Both the position numbers and the translations under genes were made by a program. A stretch of DNA of 64,000 nt, from the NCBI GenBank assembly GCA_024372625.1, contig CP099605.1:1922001-1986000 (forward strand), written 5' to 3'. The notes beneath the pieces were generated by a model, which was not told the origin of the DNA, did not search any database, and saw nothing but the letters and a program-made list of their open reading frames with translations. This DNA is from Comamonadaceae bacterium OTU4NAUVB1. GTDB lineage: Bacteria; Pseudomonadota; Gammaproteobacteria; Burkholderiales; Burkholderiaceae_C. Below are positions 1 to 9,419 of this stretch, piece after piece (position 1 is the stretch's first letter; the number at the start of each line of letters is the position of its first letter).

Positions 1-102
1 CTGGTGGCGCGCGGCTACCAGATCACGGCGCGGGTGCTCGAGCGCATCCAGGATTTCTCGACGGTCGGCGGGACGCAGGTCCGCTGGGCGGTCTTTCGCT
101 AG
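1..102 (+). CDS. C-terminal end of an unidentified protein (partial)
   Basis: An open frame enters from the left edge and ends at TAG (100-102), giving 33 residues that finish in VRWAVFR. It converges on the channel gene that ends at 160. The fragment is too short to assign to a family and I do not recognise it. It is probably real, because it reads through without a stop in the strand opposite its neighbour and ends just before that neighbour's stop. Confidence 0.45.
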   Translation: MVARGYQITARVLERIQDFSTVGGTQVRWAVFR

Positions 103-159
103 GCCGGCACGGGCGGACCATGCGCGCGGCGCGGGGTCCGCGGCCCGGTGGCTTCCGGA

Positions 160-1284
160 TCAGTCCCGTGGCGCGTCGTCGCGCGTCAGGCGGGCCATCA
201 CGTCGCCACCCCGGCGCGGTGGCAGCGCATCGCCCTGCCCGGGCAGGTCCAGCAGCAGGTAGGACGCGACCGCGCGCAGGCGCGGCGCGTAGGTGCGTCG
301 CAGCCGCGCGAAGCGCTCGGCGCCGGACGCATCGCCGCGCCAAGCGGGCCACGTCGCGCGCAGGGCCGGGGCCAGCCCGGCGTCCCACGCCATCGGGTCG
401 CCCGCTTCCGGCGTCCATCCGGGCCCATCCGGCGGCGCCACCGCGACCTCCAGCGATTCCGTCACCACCCCGAGCGCGCGCCGGGCGGCCGCGAAGGTGG
501 CCTCGGCCTGGGGCGGACCGCCGGCCTCGTCGCCCGCGATCAGCAGCGCGCAGACGTCCATCAGCACGGCCAGCGCGGCCAGCCACGAATGGCCCTCGTG
601 CTGGGACCGGTAGAACGCCAGCATCGGATAGGCCGCGTGGCTCTCGACCAGGTCGCCGGCCCACAACTCCCACTCGCGCAGCCATGCGACGAGCGCGTCG
701 GGATCGGCCACCGCCGCGTGCCACGCCACCAGGGCCGCCACCGTGGGCGGCGTGCCGGCGCGCGCGGCCAGGTCGACGAGCTGGTAGTCGCGCCGCGAGA
801 AGTGCTGGTAGAGCACCGGCAGGTAGGAGATCGTCAGCGCGATGAAGCCGAAACCGGTGCCGGCTTCCACGATGACCAGCAGGCGCCCGGTCGTGTGGTG
901 CGGCACCACGTCGCCGTAGCCCAGGGTGAAGAAGGCGTCGCCGCTCACGCCCATGGCCTGCGCCAGCGTCATCGACGGCTCGCCGCCCAGCAGCTGCTGC
1001 AGCGCCCAGTGCAGCAGCCCGAAGCCGAACATCAGCAGGATGGCCCAGGCGCTGAAGAGCGCCACCATCGACAGCGGCCCGAACACGCCGGCGAAGTCCT
1101 CGCGCTGGCGTCCCGGCCGCAGCCGGCGCGCCAGCCCGGCCCACGCGGCCCATGCGAGCGTGAAGAACACCCGGTTGATGCGCCAGCGGCGGCGCACCGG
1201 GCGCGGCAGCAGCACGACCTCGAAGGCGTCGAGCAGCGTGAGCGTGACCAGGACCAGCCCGACGAGCGCGCCGAACCAGGCCAT
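160..1284 (-). CDS. two-TM potassium channel family protein
   Basis: 374 residues. A hydrophobic segment lies at about 2-24 and another at about 70-97. A pore loop follows with the selectivity filter TLGYGD at 120-125, then another membrane segment at about 133-158. This is the Ion_trans_2 type of pore (usual filter T-V-G-Y-G-D; here V is replaced by L). The remaining ~210 residues are soluble, probably cytoplasmic, and of no recognised domain. I chose ATG 1284 because the open frame extends upstream but everything before MAWFGALV overlaps the GntR gene. The gap to the GntR stop is only five bases, so it is probably the last gene of that transcript. Ion specificity is inferred from the filter only. 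Confidence 0.8.
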   Translation of the reverse strand: MAWFGALVGLVLVTLTLLDAFEVVLLPRPVRRRWRINRVFFTLAWAAWAGLARRLRPGRQREDFAGVFGPLSMVALFSAWAILLMFGFGLLHWALQQLLGGEPSMTLAQAMGVSGDAFFTLGYGDVVPHHTTGRLLVIVEAGTGFGFIALTISYLPVLYQHFSRRDYQLVDLAARAGTPPTVAALVAWHAAVADPDALVAWLREWELWAGDLVESHAAYPMLAFYRSQHEGHSWLAALAVLMDVCALLIAGDEAGGPPQAEATFAAARRALGVVTESLEVAVAPPDGPGWTPEAGDPMAWDAGLAPALRATWPAWRGDASGAERFARLRRTYAPRLRAVASYLLLDLPGQGDALPPRRGGDVMARLTRDDAPRD

Positions 1285-1289
1285 GGTCC

Positions 1290-2015
1290 TCAGGCGCCCT
1301 GCCCGCCGCGCCGCGCCATGTGCATCTGGTGCAGCGTGATCTTGCGCACCTCGGCCTGGCTGGTCTCGATGTGGGCGCGCAGCAGCATGGCGGCCTGGTC
1401 GCCGCGATGGGCGCGCACGGCCCCGAGGATCTTGGCGTGCTCGTCGTAGGTGGCGTCGATGCGCGGCTGCTGCGTGAAGTCGAGCCGGCGGATGATGCGG
1501 ATGCGCTCGGTCACCTCGCGGTGCACCCGCGCCATCTCGGCATTGCCCGCGGCGGCGACGAGCGCGCAGTGGAAGTCCTCGTCCCACTGCGCGACCTGCG
1601 CGGTGGCGCCGCTGCGTTCGGCCACGGGCACCAGCCAGATGGCGGCCAGACCGTCGAGCCGCGCGTGGTCGATGCGGCGGTCGGTCTCGCACAGGCGGTG
1701 CACGGCGGTGGTCTCCAGCACCATGCGCAGGTCGTAGAACTGCTCGAACTGGTCGAAGTCGAACGGCAGCACGCGCCAGCCGCTGCGGAACAGCACCTCG
1801 ACGAAACCTTCCTGCTGCAGCCTGAACAGCGCCTGGCGCACCGGCGTGCGCGACACGCCCAGGCGCTCGCCGATCTCGTTCTCGGTGAAGCGGTCGCCCG
1901 GCACGAGCCTGAATTCGGCGATGTCGCGCTTGAGCTGCGCGTGCACCTCGTCGGCCCGCGTGCGGAAGACGGCGACTTCGGCGGGGGCTGCGGAGAGGGG
2001 GGCGAGCGCGGACAC
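1290..2015 (-). CDS. GntR family transcriptional regulator, FCD subfamily
   Basis: 241 residues starting at GTG. An N-terminal winged helix (about 20-85) carries the GntR recognition helix VSRTPVRQALFRL. The alpha-helical FCD ligand domain follows (about 90-225), with the D/H-rich metal or carboxylate pocket pattern typical of the family. It lies at the downstream end of the ureide operon, ten bases after a cysteine hydrolase, so it is likely co-transcribed and the local regulator. FCD regulators often bind TTG-TACAA-type palindromes; two such sites lie at 9380-9389 and 16007-16016 in the leaders of this gene cluster. That pairing is inference. Confidence 0.88.
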   Translation of the reverse strand: MSALAPLSAAPAEVAVFRTRADEVHAQLKRDIAEFRLVPGDRFTENEIGERLGVSRTPVRQALFRLQQEGFVEVLFRSGWRVLPFDFDQFEQFYDLRMVLETTAVHRLCETDRRIDHARLDGLAAIWLVPVAERSGATAQVAQWDEDFHCALVAAAGNAEMARVHREVTERIRIIRRLDFTQQPRIDATYDEHAKILGAVRAHRGDQAAMLLRAHIETSQAEVRKITLHQMHMARRGGQGA

Positions 2016-2025
2016 GGCAGCGATG

Positions 2026-2691
2026 TTAGTCCCGCAGCGCCGCCATCAGCGCCGCGCCCGAGGCCGTCCAGCCGACGATGCCGCCCTGCGCGCGGATCAT
2101 CTCCAGCGTGGCGGCCTTGAAGGCGGGAAAGTAGCTCTCGGTGCAGTCCTCCAGCAGCAGCCCCTCGTAGCCCCGGTCGTTGGCCTCGCGCATGCTGGTC
2201 TGCACGCAGACCTCGGTGGTCACGCCGCCGAACACCAGGTGCGTGATGCCGCGCGCGCGCAGGGTCTCGTGCAGGCCGGTGGCGTGGAACATGCCCTTGC
2301 CGGGCTTGTCGACCACCAGTTCGCCCTCCACGGGCGCCAGCGCGTCGATGATCCGGCTGCCCGGCTCGCCGCGCACCAGGACGCGGCCCATCGGCCCCAC
2401 GTCGCCGATGCGCAGCGTCGGATGGCCGCGATCGCGCTTGGCCGGCGGGCAGTCCGAGAGGTCGCTCAGGTGCGCCTCGCGCGTGTGCACGACCCAGCCG
2501 CCGGCCCGGCGCCAGGCGTGGAGCACGGCGCGCGTGGCCGGCACGATGGCCTCGAGCAGCGACACGTCGTTGCCCAGCGACGCGCCGAAGCCGCCGGGCT
2601 CGATGAAGTCGCGCTGCATGTCGATCAGGACCAGCGCGGTGCGCGCGAGGTCGAATTCGTAGGGGAAGGGTCGGGCGTCGTCGATGCGCAT
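2026..2691 (-). CDS. isochorismatase-like cysteine hydrolase (ureide amidohydrolase, paralogue of BiuH)
   Basis: 221 residues. The isochorismatase-type catalytic triad is visible: Asp24 (LIDMQRDF), Lys129 (VDKPGKG) and Cys162 (TTEVCVQT). It resembles the biuret hydrolase encoded at 4391-5113 over its whole length, sharing the RGEPG, DKPGKG and REANDRG blocks, but is clearly diverged. This family includes biuret, ureidoacrylate, N-carbamoylsarcosine and guanylurea hydrolases, so the substrate is probably another C-N compound with a ureido group; I cannot say which. It is encoded between the ABC ATPase and the GntR regulator in one long minus-strand operon. Confidence 0.85.
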   Translation of the reverse strand: MRIDDARPFPYEFDLARTALVLIDMQRDFIEPGGFGASLGNDVSLLEAIVPATRAVLHAWRRAGGWVVHTREAHLSDLSDCPPAKRDRGHPTLRIGDVGPMGRVLVRGEPGSRIIDALAPVEGELVVDKPGKGMFHATGLHETLRARGITHLVFGGVTTEVCVQTSMREANDRGYEGLLLEDCTESYFPAFKAATLEMIRAQGGIVGWTASGAALMAALRD

Positions 2692-2715
2692 GGGCGGGCT
2701 CTCGGGGTTCGGTCG

Positions 2716-4371
2716 TCAGTGGCCGCCGCCCATGTGGGCGCCCAGCACGTGCCGCTCGGCGGTCGCGGCCGGGGTCTCGAAGACCACCCGCCCCTCGCTC
2801 ATCACCACGATGCGGTCGGACAGCGCCAGCAGCTCGTCGAGGTCCTCGCTGACCAGCAGCACGGCGCCGCCCTGCGCGCGCACCTGCACGATGCGCGCGT
2901 GGATCTCGGCGACGGCGGCGAAATCGAGGCCGAAGACCGGGTTGGCCGCGATCAGCACGTCGATGTCGCCGGCGAGTTCGCGCGCGAGCACGGCGCGCTG
3001 CACGTTGCCGCCCGACAGGCTGCGGATCGGCGCGCCCTCGCCCTGCGTCTTGACGCCGTACTCGGCGATCCAGGCCCGCGCGCGGCGCCGCCAGGCCGGA
3101 AAGTCCAGCAGGCCGCCGCGCGACAGCGGGGGCCGGTCGAAGTCGCGCAGGGCCATGTTCTCGGCCACGCTGAGGTCGCCGACGCAGGCGTTGCGCAGCG
3201 GCTCCTCGGGCAGGCTGCGGACCTTGAGCTCGCGGTTCTCGCGCCGGGTGGCGGCGTAGGGCCGGCCGCGCACGGTCACCCTGCCCGACAGGCGCGGGCG
3301 CTGGCCGACCAGGGCCTCGACCAGCTCGCGCTGGCCGTTGCCCGACACGCCCGCCACGCCCAGGATCTCGCCGGCGCGCACGCTCAGGCTCAGATCGTGC
3401 ACGGCCAGCGTGCCGCGGTCGCCCATGGCCTGCAGGCGCTCGACGGCCAGCGCGACCGGGGCGTCGCCGGCCGGCGTCCTGCGGACAGGCGCCGCGCCGC
3501 CGGCGTCGCCGCCGTTCGACCCGCCGCCGCGCGATGCATCGCCGCCTGCGGTGAACGTCGTGTCGTTCGCCGCCGGCGGCGCCGTCGCGTCGTCCTGCGT
3601 CACGCCCATCATCGACGCGGCCAGCCGCGCGGGCGTGGTCGCCGCGACGCGGCCGTGGTGCACCGCGCGGCCGCGCCGCAGCACGGTCACGCCGTCGGCG
3701 TACGCCATCACCTCGCGGAACTTGTGCGTGATGATGAGGACGGTGCAGCGCCCGCTGCAGGCGATGTCGCGCACGTGGCCGAGCACCTCGTCGGCCTCCT
3801 GCGGCGTCAGCACGGACGTGGGTTCGTCCAGGATCAGCAGGCGCGGGCGCAGGTAGAGCTGCTTGAGCAGTTCGAGCTTCTGCTTCTCGCCGGCCGCCAG
3901 CGAGGCCGGCGTGACGTCGAGGTCGAGCCGGAACGGCGTGGTCGCGAGGAAGGCCTCCAGTTCGGCGCGCTTGTGCCGCCAGTCGATCACCGCCGGCGTG
4001 CGGCCGCCGGCCAGCAGCAGGTTCTCCGCCACCGTCATGCCCGGGGCCAGGGTGAAGTGCTGGTAGACCATGCCGATGCCCAGCGCGCGGGCGACGATCG
4101 GGTTGGCGATGTCCTGCTCGCGGCCGTCGATCAGGATGCTGCCCTCCTCGGCGCGCTGGAAGCCCGCGACGCACTTGACCAGCGTGCTCTTGCCGGCGCC
4201 GTTCTCGCCGAGCAGCGCGTGCACCGTGCCGGGCTCGACCCGCATCGTCACGTCGTCCATGGCGGTGAAGGCGCCGAAGCGCTTGGTCAGCCGGTAGGTG
4301 TCGAGCGCCAGCGCGCCGGTGCCGGCGGGCAAGGCGCCGATCGGGGTGGGGGCGGTGGAAGCGGTGTTCAT
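2716..4371 (-). CDS. ABC transporter ATP-binding protein, duplicated (BMP/nucleoside type)
   Basis: 551 residues with two ABC domains, as in sugar and nucleoside (YufO/NupO) importers. Domain 1 has Walker A GENGAGKST and a shortened signature LAAGEKQK. Domain 2 has a degenerate P-loop (GVSGNGQRE) and a good signature LSGGNVQR, the usual asymmetry of this subfamily. It should energise the two permeases at 6212-8196 that work with the BMP binding protein at 8201. Unusually, the ATPase gene is separated from its permeases by two hydrolase genes (formamidase and biuret hydrolase). A linker of about 45 residues rich in Ala, Asp and Gly joins the two domains. Confidence 0.9.
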   Translation of the reverse strand: MNTASTAPTPIGALPAGTGALALDTYRLTKRFGAFTAMDDVTMRVEPGTVHALLGENGAGKSTLVKCVAGFQRAEEGSILIDGREQDIANPIVARALGIGMVYQHFTLAPGMTVAENLLLAGGRTPAVIDWRHKRAELEAFLATTPFRLDLDVTPASLAAGEKQKLELLKQLYLRPRLLILDEPTSVLTPQEADEVLGHVRDIACSGRCTVLIITHKFREVMAYADGVTVLRRGRAVHHGRVAATTPARLAASMMGVTQDDATAPPAANDTTFTAGGDASRGGGSNGGDAGGAAPVRRTPAGDAPVALAVERLQAMGDRGTLAVHDLSLSVRAGEILGVAGVSGNGQRELVEALVGQRPRLSGRVTVRGRPYAATRRENRELKVRSLPEEPLRNACVGDLSVAENMALRDFDRPPLSRGGLLDFPAWRRRARAWIAEYGVKTQGEGAPIRSLSGGNVQRAVLARELAGDIDVLIAANPVFGLDFAAVAEIHARIVQVRAQGGAVLLVSEDLDELLALSDRIVVMSEGRVVFETPAATAERHVLGAHMGGGH

Positions 4372-4390
4372 GCGGACTCCGGTCGGGGCG

Positions 4391-5113
4391 TCACGACGGC
4401 GTGGCGTCCAGCGCCTCGAGCAGCGCGGCCGATTCGGCGTGCGCGCCGAAGACGCCGCCCTGCATCGTGATCATCTTCAGCGCCGCGAGGTGGTTGCCGT
4501 GGTCGGTGGCGGCGGTGCAGTCGCTCAGCAGCAGGCATTCGAAGCCCCGGTCGTTGGCGTCGCGCATGGTGGTGTGGACGCAGACGTCGGTGGTGATGCC
4601 CGTCAGCACGAGGTTGGCGATGCCGCGCGTGCGCAGGATCAGTTCGAGGTCGGTGGCGTAGAACGAGCCCTTGCCGGGCTTGTCGACGACCACCTCGCCG
4701 GCCAGCGGCGCCAGCGCCGGGATGATCTCCCAGCCCGGCTCGCCGCGCACCAGGATGCGCCCGCACGGTCCGTCGTCGCCGATGCCCACGCCACCGGCGC
4801 CGATGCGCCGCGAGCGCCAGCGCTTGTTGGCCGGCAGGTCGGCCAGGTCGGGGCGGTGGCCCTCGCGCGTGTGGATGACGTGAAAGCCCAGTTCGCGCAT
4901 GCGCGCCATGACGCGCGCGATCGGCGCGATGGGCGCCTGCACCAGCGACAGGTCGTAGCCCATCACGTCGACGTAGCCGCCCGCGCCGCAGAAGTCGGTC
5001 TGCATGTCGATGACGACGAGCGCGGTGTTGTCCGGGCGCAGGTCGCCGTCGTAGGGCCAGGCGTAGGGCCGGGCGTCGACGGTGCGCGGCGCCGCGCCGG
5101 TGGCGGCCGTCAT
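4391..5113 (-). CDS. biuH: biuret amidohydrolase
   Basis: 240 residues, isochorismatase fold. The catalytic residues are Asp36 (VIDMQTDF), Lys145 (VDKPGKGS) and Cys178 (TTDVCVHT). The sequence is very close to what I know of Rhizobium BiuH, including [38 protein letters not shown] and TMRDANDRG. The triad is shifted by three residues by a small GGVGIG insertion. The reaction is biuret + H2O to allophanate + NH3 in the cytoplasm; allophanate is then taken by AtzF encoded at 14257-15990. ATG 5113 overlaps the formamidase stop as ATGA, so translation is probably coupled. Confidence 0.9.
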   Translation of the reverse strand: MTAATGAAPRTVDARPYAWPYDGDLRPDNTALVVIDMQTDFCGAGGYVDVMGYDLSLVQAPIAPIARVMARMRELGFHVIHTREGHRPDLADLPANKRWRSRRIGAGGVGIGDDGPCGRILVRGEPGWEIIPALAPLAGEVVVDKPGKGSFYATDLELILRTRGIANLVLTGITTDVCVHTTMRDANDRGFECLLLSDCTAATDHGNHLAALKMITMQGGVFGAHAESAALLEALDATPS

Positions 5114-6198
5114 GCGCGCAGGGCCTTGCGGTGGGCCGAGTCGGGTGCCTCCGGCACGTCGGGCACGGCGTGCGGGACGTTGCGGGGCACCAGCGGGTGC
5201 GTGCCGGCGCCGCCGTAGGCGCGCACGGGCGCCGCGAAGCCGCAGGACGTGCCGTCCACCACCTTCACGTCGTCGCTCCAGGGCAGACGGTACTGGCCGG
5301 CCGCCATGTCGCGCATGTAGGTATAGGGGAAATCCTGCGCCCCGCCCTTCACCGCCACGTAGCCGCGGTGGTAGAGCTGGTAGATGTTGTTCTCCACGCC
5401 CCAGCCGGTGCGGGCTTCCCGCACCAGGTCGGGCCGCAGCTCGCAGGTGACGATCTCGTCGACGCGGCCGCCGCCCTCGACCATCACGGTGCCGTCGAAG
5501 CTGCAGAACATGCCCTCGCCCATCGAGTCGAAGCTGCCGTCGCTGCCGCACATGCACACGCTGGCGGTGTAGGCGAGGTTGCAGAAGGCGTTGGCCTGGT
5601 TGGTGATCTTCCAGGCGTGGCGGATGGGCGCGGTGTAGCCGGCGGTGCGCAGGATGATCTCGGCGCCCTTGTAGGCGGCCTCGCGGGCCATCTCGGGGAG
5701 CATGCCGTCGTGGCAGATGAGGAGCGCGAGCTTGCTGCCGTTGGGGCCGTCGCACACCGGCACGCCCAGGTTGCCCGGCTCCCAGGGCTCCACCGGCACC
5801 CACGGATGCATCTTGCGGTAGTAGAGCCGGATGGCGCCGGTGTCGTCGATGATCAATCCGCTGTTGTACGGGTTGCCGCCGGGGTTGGCCTCCATGATGG
5901 AGAAGCAGCCCCAGATGGTGTGGTCGACGCAGGCCCGGCGGAAGGCCGCGACCTCCGGACCGTCGAGCGTGCACATGATCTCCGGCGCCGTGTCCATCGA
6001 CAGGCCGTGGAGCGAATACTCCGGAAACACCACCAGGTCCATCGTGCCCTGGTTGCGCCGCGCCTTGCCCACCAGCTCGACGATGCGCCGCGTCTGCGCG
6101 GCCAGGTCCTCCGGCGTGCGCACCACCGGCAGCTGCAGCTGCACCAGCCCGACGACGACGCCGTGCGCCGACTTGTTCAAACCACCCAATCCGCTCAT
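5110..6198 (-). CDS. amiF: formamidase / aliphatic amidase of the nitrilase superfamily
   Basis: 362 residues. It carries the nitrilase superfamily triad Glu60 (VVFPEYS), Lys129 (YYRKMHPW) and Cys162 (LICHDGM), and closely resembles AmiF-type formamidases ([21 protein letters not shown] region, [13 protein letters not shown]). The expected reaction is formamide to formate and NH3. ATG 6198 is preferred over an upstream start at 6234 because an AAGGA ribosome-binding site lies about nine bases before it and the longer form would overlap the permease. Its location beside biuret hydrolase suggests that the natural substrate may be a formylated or carbamoylated ureide rather than free formamide; that is inference. 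Confidence 0.85.
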   Translation of the reverse strand: MSGLGGLNKSAHGVVVGLVQLQLPVVRTPEDLAAQTRRIVELVGKARRNQGTMDLVVFPEYSLHGLSMDTAPEIMCTLDGPEVAAFRRACVDHTIWGCFSIMEANPGGNPYNSGLIIDDTGAIRLYYRKMHPWVPVEPWEPGNLGVPVCDGPNGSKLALLICHDGMLPEMAREAAYKGAEIILRTAGYTAPIRHAWKITNQANAFCNLAYTASVCMCGSDGSFDSMGEGMFCSFDGTVMVEGGGRVDEIVTCELRPDLVREARTGWGVENNIYQLYHRGYVAVKGGAQDFPYTYMRDMAAGQYRLPWSDDVKVVDGTSCGFAAPVRAYGGAGTHPLVPRNVPHAVPDVPEAPDSAHRKALRA

Positions 6199-6211
6199 GG
6201 AAGATGTCCTT

Positions 6212-7132
6212 CTATCGATTCGAGGAAAGTTCACCCGGGCTGCCGGTGGCGACGCTGCCGGGGCGGCAGGTGAACATCAGGATCACCAGCGTGAGCACGT
6301 AGGGCACCGTGTTGAACAGGTGATAGCCCCAGCCCACGCCGATGGACTGCAGCGCCGGGCCGATCGCCCCCGCGCCGCCGAAAAGAAAGGCCGCGCCCAC
6401 GCAGCGCAGCGGGCTCCAGCGCGCGAAGATCACCAGCGCCACCGCGATCAGGCCCTGCCCGCTGGAGATGCCCTCGTTCCAGCTGCCCGGGTAGAACAGC
6501 GTGAGCGACGCGCCGCCGAGCCCGGCGATGAAGCCGCCCGCCGTCGTCGCCGCGATGCGGATGCCCGCGACCGAATAGCCCAGCGCCCGCGTGGCGTGGG
6601 CCGAATCGCCCGCCAGGCGCACCAGCAGCCCGGCGCGCGTGCGCGCGAAACCCCAGGCCAGGAACACCGCCAGCGCCAGGCCGACGGGCACCAGCGCGTT
6701 GAGCTGCAGCGCCGAGCGCACCACCGGGTCGTCGCTCCAGAAACCGAGCGGGATCGCCGGCAGCTGCGGCGCCTGCGGCTGGATCAGCGGCTTGCCCAGG
6801 TAGAACGCCAGTCCGGTGCCGAACAGCATCAGCGCGATGCCGGTGGCGACGTCGCTGACGCGGTCGAGCGAGCACAGGAGGCCGTGCAGCAGCGCCAATG
6901 CCGCGCCGGCACAGGCGCCGATCAGCACGCCCAGCCAAGCCGAATCGGTGAGGTAGGCGCCGCCGAAGGCCGCCATGGCCGAGAGCACCAGCACACCCTC
7001 GAGCCCCAGGTTGATGCGCCCGGACTTCTCCGTCAGGCACTCGCCCAGGCTCACGAACAGGAACGGCGCGCCGACCCGCAGCGCCCCGCCGACGATGCCC
7101 GCCACCAGCGCGATCCACTGGTCGGCGCTCAC
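6212..7132 (-). CDS. ABC transporter permease, BMP/nucleoside type (second subunit)
   Basis: 306 residues starting with GTG at 7132, which overlaps the stop of the preceding permease (GTGA). About eight to nine hydrophobic segments are visible, with the NLGLEG motif near the N-terminus that marks the BPD_transp_2 family (YufQ/NupQ-like). It should pair with the permease encoded at 7129-8196 to form the membrane channel of the importer. The gap to the formamidase start is 13 bases. Confidence 0.88.
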   Translation of the reverse strand: MSADQWIALVAGIVGGALRVGAPFLFVSLGECLTEKSGRINLGLEGVLVLSAMAAFGGAYLTDSAWLGVLIGACAGAALALLHGLLCSLDRVSDVATGIALMLFGTGLAFYLGKPLIQPQAPQLPAIPLGFWSDDPVVRSALQLNALVPVGLALAVFLAWGFARTRAGLLVRLAGDSAHATRALGYSVAGIRIAATTAGGFIAGLGGASLTLFYPGSWNEGISSGQGLIAVALVIFARWSPLRCVGAAFLFGGAGAIGPALQSIGVGWGYHLFNTVPYVLTLVILMFTCRPGSVATGSPGELSSNR

Positions 7133-8196
7133 GGGCGCACCTCCGCCGCCTTGCGCGCCGGGGAGACCAGGCGGCGCCAGTCGATCATCCGCAGGCCCTC
7201 GCTCGCCAGGATCAGCACGAAGGCGATGCCCTGGAGCACCAGCACCGACGCGTCGGGCAGGCCCAGGCGCCGCTGCAGCAGGCTGCCGGCCGCGCCGAAG
7301 CCGCCGAACAGGATCGCCACCGGCACGATCGCCACCGGGTTGTGGCGGGCGATGAACGACACCAGGATGCCGGCGTAGCCGTAGCCCGCGATGAGCGAGG
7401 CGTTGGCGTTGGTGTGCACCGCCGCCACCTCGACCGCCCCCGCCACGCCGGCGCAGGCGCCGCCCACGCCGCAGGCCGCCAGGATCAGCCGCGTCGCCGG
7501 CAGGCCCACCAGCTGCGCCGCGCGCGGGTTGCCGCCCACCACGCGCACCGCGAAGCCCGAGGCCGTCAGCCGCAGCCACAGCCCCAGGCCGACGCAGGCG
7601 ACGACGCCGATCGCCAGCCCCCAGTGGATGTCCGAGCCGCCGATGCCGCCGATGCGCAGGCCCTCGGGCAAGGCGTAGGTCGAGGGCTTGTTCAGGCTCG
7701 CCGGGTCGCGCAGCGGTCCCTCGACCAGGTGCTTGAAGATGCCGATGGCGATGTAGGCCAGCAGCAGGCTGCTGATGGTCTCGTTGATGCCGCGGTACTG
7801 GCGCAGCCAGCCGGCCAGCATCACCCACAGGCCACCGGCGATCGCCCCCGCGATGCACACCGCGACCGTGCCGGCCATGTCGTCGGGCAGCGTGACGGCG
7901 TAGGGCAGCGCCGCGCAGGCCAGCGCGCCCAGCACCAGGGCGCCCTCCCCGCCGATGACGACCAGCCCGGCGCGCGCCGGGATCGCCACGCACAGCGCCG
8001 TCAGCATCAGCGGGGCCGCGCGCTGCAGGGTGTTCTGCCAGGAGAACCAGCTGCCGAAGGCGCCGGTGAACAGCGTCGTCCACACGTCCACCGGATCGGC
8101 GCCCGCCAGCGCCCCCAGCAGCCCGAACAGCAGCAGCGCCGCCGCGATGGCGAACACCGGCAGGGCGATCTCTTTCAGCGCGGAGGGCATGGCCAT
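7129..8196 (-). CDS. ABC transporter permease, BMP/nucleoside type (first subunit)
   Basis: 355 residues with about ten hydrophobic segments. It contains IGGEGALVLGAL and the R-x-x-GxNPRAAxLVG cytoplasmic coupling region, as in YufP/NupP permeases. It follows the binding protein by four bases. Together with the other permease, the binding protein and the ATPase encoded at 2716-4371, it forms an importer of the nucleoside/BMP class. In this gene context the cargo is more likely a ureide or triazine-type ring than a nucleoside, which is inference. Confidence 0.88.
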   Translation of the reverse strand: MAMPSALKEIALPVFAIAAALLLFGLLGALAGADPVDVWTTLFTGAFGSWFSWQNTLQRAAPLMLTALCVAIPARAGLVVIGGEGALVLGALACAALPYAVTLPDDMAGTVAVCIAGAIAGGLWVMLAGWLRQYRGINETISSLLLAYIAIGIFKHLVEGPLRDPASLNKPSTYALPEGLRIGGIGGSDIHWGLAIGVVACVGLGLWLRLTASGFAVRVVGGNPRAAQLVGLPATRLILAACGVGGACAGVAGAVEVAAVHTNANASLIAGYGYAGILVSFIARHNPVAIVPVAILFGGFGAAGSLLQRRLGLPDASVLVLQGIAFVLILASEGLRMIDWRRLVSPARKAAEVRP

Positions 8197-8200
8197 GCGA

Positions 8201-9313
8201 TCAGATCGAGCCCAGGACGCCTTCGACCAGGTAGTTCGTCTTCTCCAGTTCCAGGTCGGTCTGCTTGAGGGTCTTGCCCGCCGCGACGACCTCCTTGCCC
8301 TTGTTGTCCTTGAGCGGGCCCTTGAAGATGTCGAAGCCGCCGGCGACCATCTGGGCCTTGACGGCGTCGGCCTGCTTCTTCGCGGCGTCGGTCACGGCGG
8401 GGCCGTAGGGGGACATCTTCACGTAGCCCTCCTTCAGCCCGCCGCGCAGGAACGTGGGATGCGGCTTGCCGGCCTGGGCCGCCTCGATGACGGTCCGGTA
8501 GGCCGTGAGCCAGTTCCACTCGGCGCCCGTGAGGTAGGCCTGCGGCGCCAGCTTGGCCTGGCTCGCGTGGTAGCCGCAGACCATCTTGCCGCGCTTGGCC
8601 GCCGTCTCCACCACCACCTTGGGACCGTCGACGTGCATCGTGAAGACGTCGCAGCCCTGGTCGGCCAGGCTGTTGGTGGCCTCGGCCTCCTTGACGGCCA
8701 TCGACCAGTCGCCGGTGAAGATCACGCTGCAGGTGATGCCCGGCTTGACCGAGCGCGCGCCCAGCGTGAAGGCGTTGATGTTGCGCAGCACCTGCGGGAT
8801 CGGCTTGGCCGCGACGAAGGCGATCTTGTTGCTCTTGGTCATGTGCGCGGCGACCACGCCGTTGAGGAACTGGCACTCGTCGATGTAGCCGAAGAAGCTG
8901 CCGGCGTTCTTCGGCATGCCCTCGCTCCACAGGCCGCCGCAGTGCGAGAAGCGCACGTCGGGGTTCTTGGGCGCCACGGCCAGGATGTGCGGGTCGAAAT
9001 AGCCGAACGAGGTCGGGAACAGCAGCTTGGCGCCGTCCTGCTGGATCATGCCGCTCATGGCCTTCTGCACGGCCGCCGTCTCGGGCACGTTCTCCTCCTC
9101 GATCACCTTGATGCCGGGCATCTTCTTGACCTCGGCCGCCGCCTGCGCGTGCGCCTGGTTGTAGCCGTAGTCGTCGCGCGGGCCGACGTAGATCACGCCC
9201 ACGGTCAGCGGCTTCTGCTGCGCGCCGGCCAGGGCGCTCCAGCCGCCCAGCGTGCCGGCGACGCCCAGCGCGGCGAGGGATTTGAGGGAGTCACGGCGAT
9301 CGATCGGTTTCAT
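8201..9313 (-). CDS. BMP family ABC transporter substrate-binding protein
   Basis: 370 residues. The N-terminus has DRRDSLKSL followed by a hydrophobic stretch and an ALAGAQQ cleavage region, which looks like a twin-arginine signal. The mature part begins TVGVIYVGPRDDYGYN, the BMP (basic membrane protein/PnrA-like) hallmark, with QKAMSGM and VRFSHCGG further on. It is a periplasmic ligand carrier for the adjacent permeases. The gene is the first of a transcription unit: 106 bases upstream are free of coding sequence and hold a sigma-54 promoter match and a palindrome. Confidence 0.9.
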   Translation of the reverse strand: MKPIDRRDSLKSLAALGVAGTLGGWSALAGAQQKPLTVGVIYVGPRDDYGYNQAHAQAAAEVKKMPGIKVIEEENVPETAAVQKAMSGMIQQDGAKLLFPTSFGYFDPHILAVAPKNPDVRFSHCGGLWSEGMPKNAGSFFGYIDECQFLNGVVAAHMTKSNKIAFVAAKPIPQVLRNINAFTLGARSVKPGITCSVIFTGDWSMAVKEAEATNSLADQGCDVFTMHVDGPKVVVETAAKRGKMVCGYHASQAKLAPQAYLTGAEWNWLTAYRTVIEAAQAGKPHPTFLRGGLKEGYVKMSPYGPAVTDAAKKQADAVKAQMVAGGFDIFKGPLKDNKGKEVVAAGKTLKQTDLELEKTNYLVEGVLGSI

Positions 9314-9379
9314 GGGAAGGCTCCGCGTAGGAAAGGGATGAAGGAAGAAGACGGACGGGCACCGAGGCCGTCCCGCGTC

Positions 9380-9389
9380 TTGGATACAA
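9380..9389 (-). promoter_or_regulatory. candidate operator (TTGGATACAA palindrome)
   Basis: TTGGATACAA on the plus strand, part of CTTGGATACAAG, which pairs 5 of 6 bases in each arm. It spans the predicted +1 (about 9386) of the sigma-54 promoter at 9397-9412. The equivalent position of the atzF leader holds TTGTGTACAT at the same distance. It is a plausible site for the cluster's FCD GntR regulator. Confidence 0.5.
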
Positions 9390-9396
9390 GTCGGTG

Positions 9397-9412
9397 TGCA
9401 AATTCCATGCCC
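9397..9412 (-). promoter_or_regulatory. sigma-54 promoter candidate for the BMP transporter/biuH operon
   Basis: Read on the minus strand the site is GGGCATG-GAAT-TTGCA. Against the RpoN consensus TGGCACG-N4-TTGCW it differs at two positions but keeps the GG (-24) and GC (-12) doublets with correct spacing. The predicted start is about 9386, 73 bases before the ATG of the binding protein. Confidence 0.55.
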
Positions 9413-9419
9413 AGTCGGA

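Noticed and set aside
6199..6234. Start of the formamidase at ATG 6234
   Set aside because: It would overlap the permease coding end, while ATG 6198 has a good ribosome-binding site and the conserved N-terminus.
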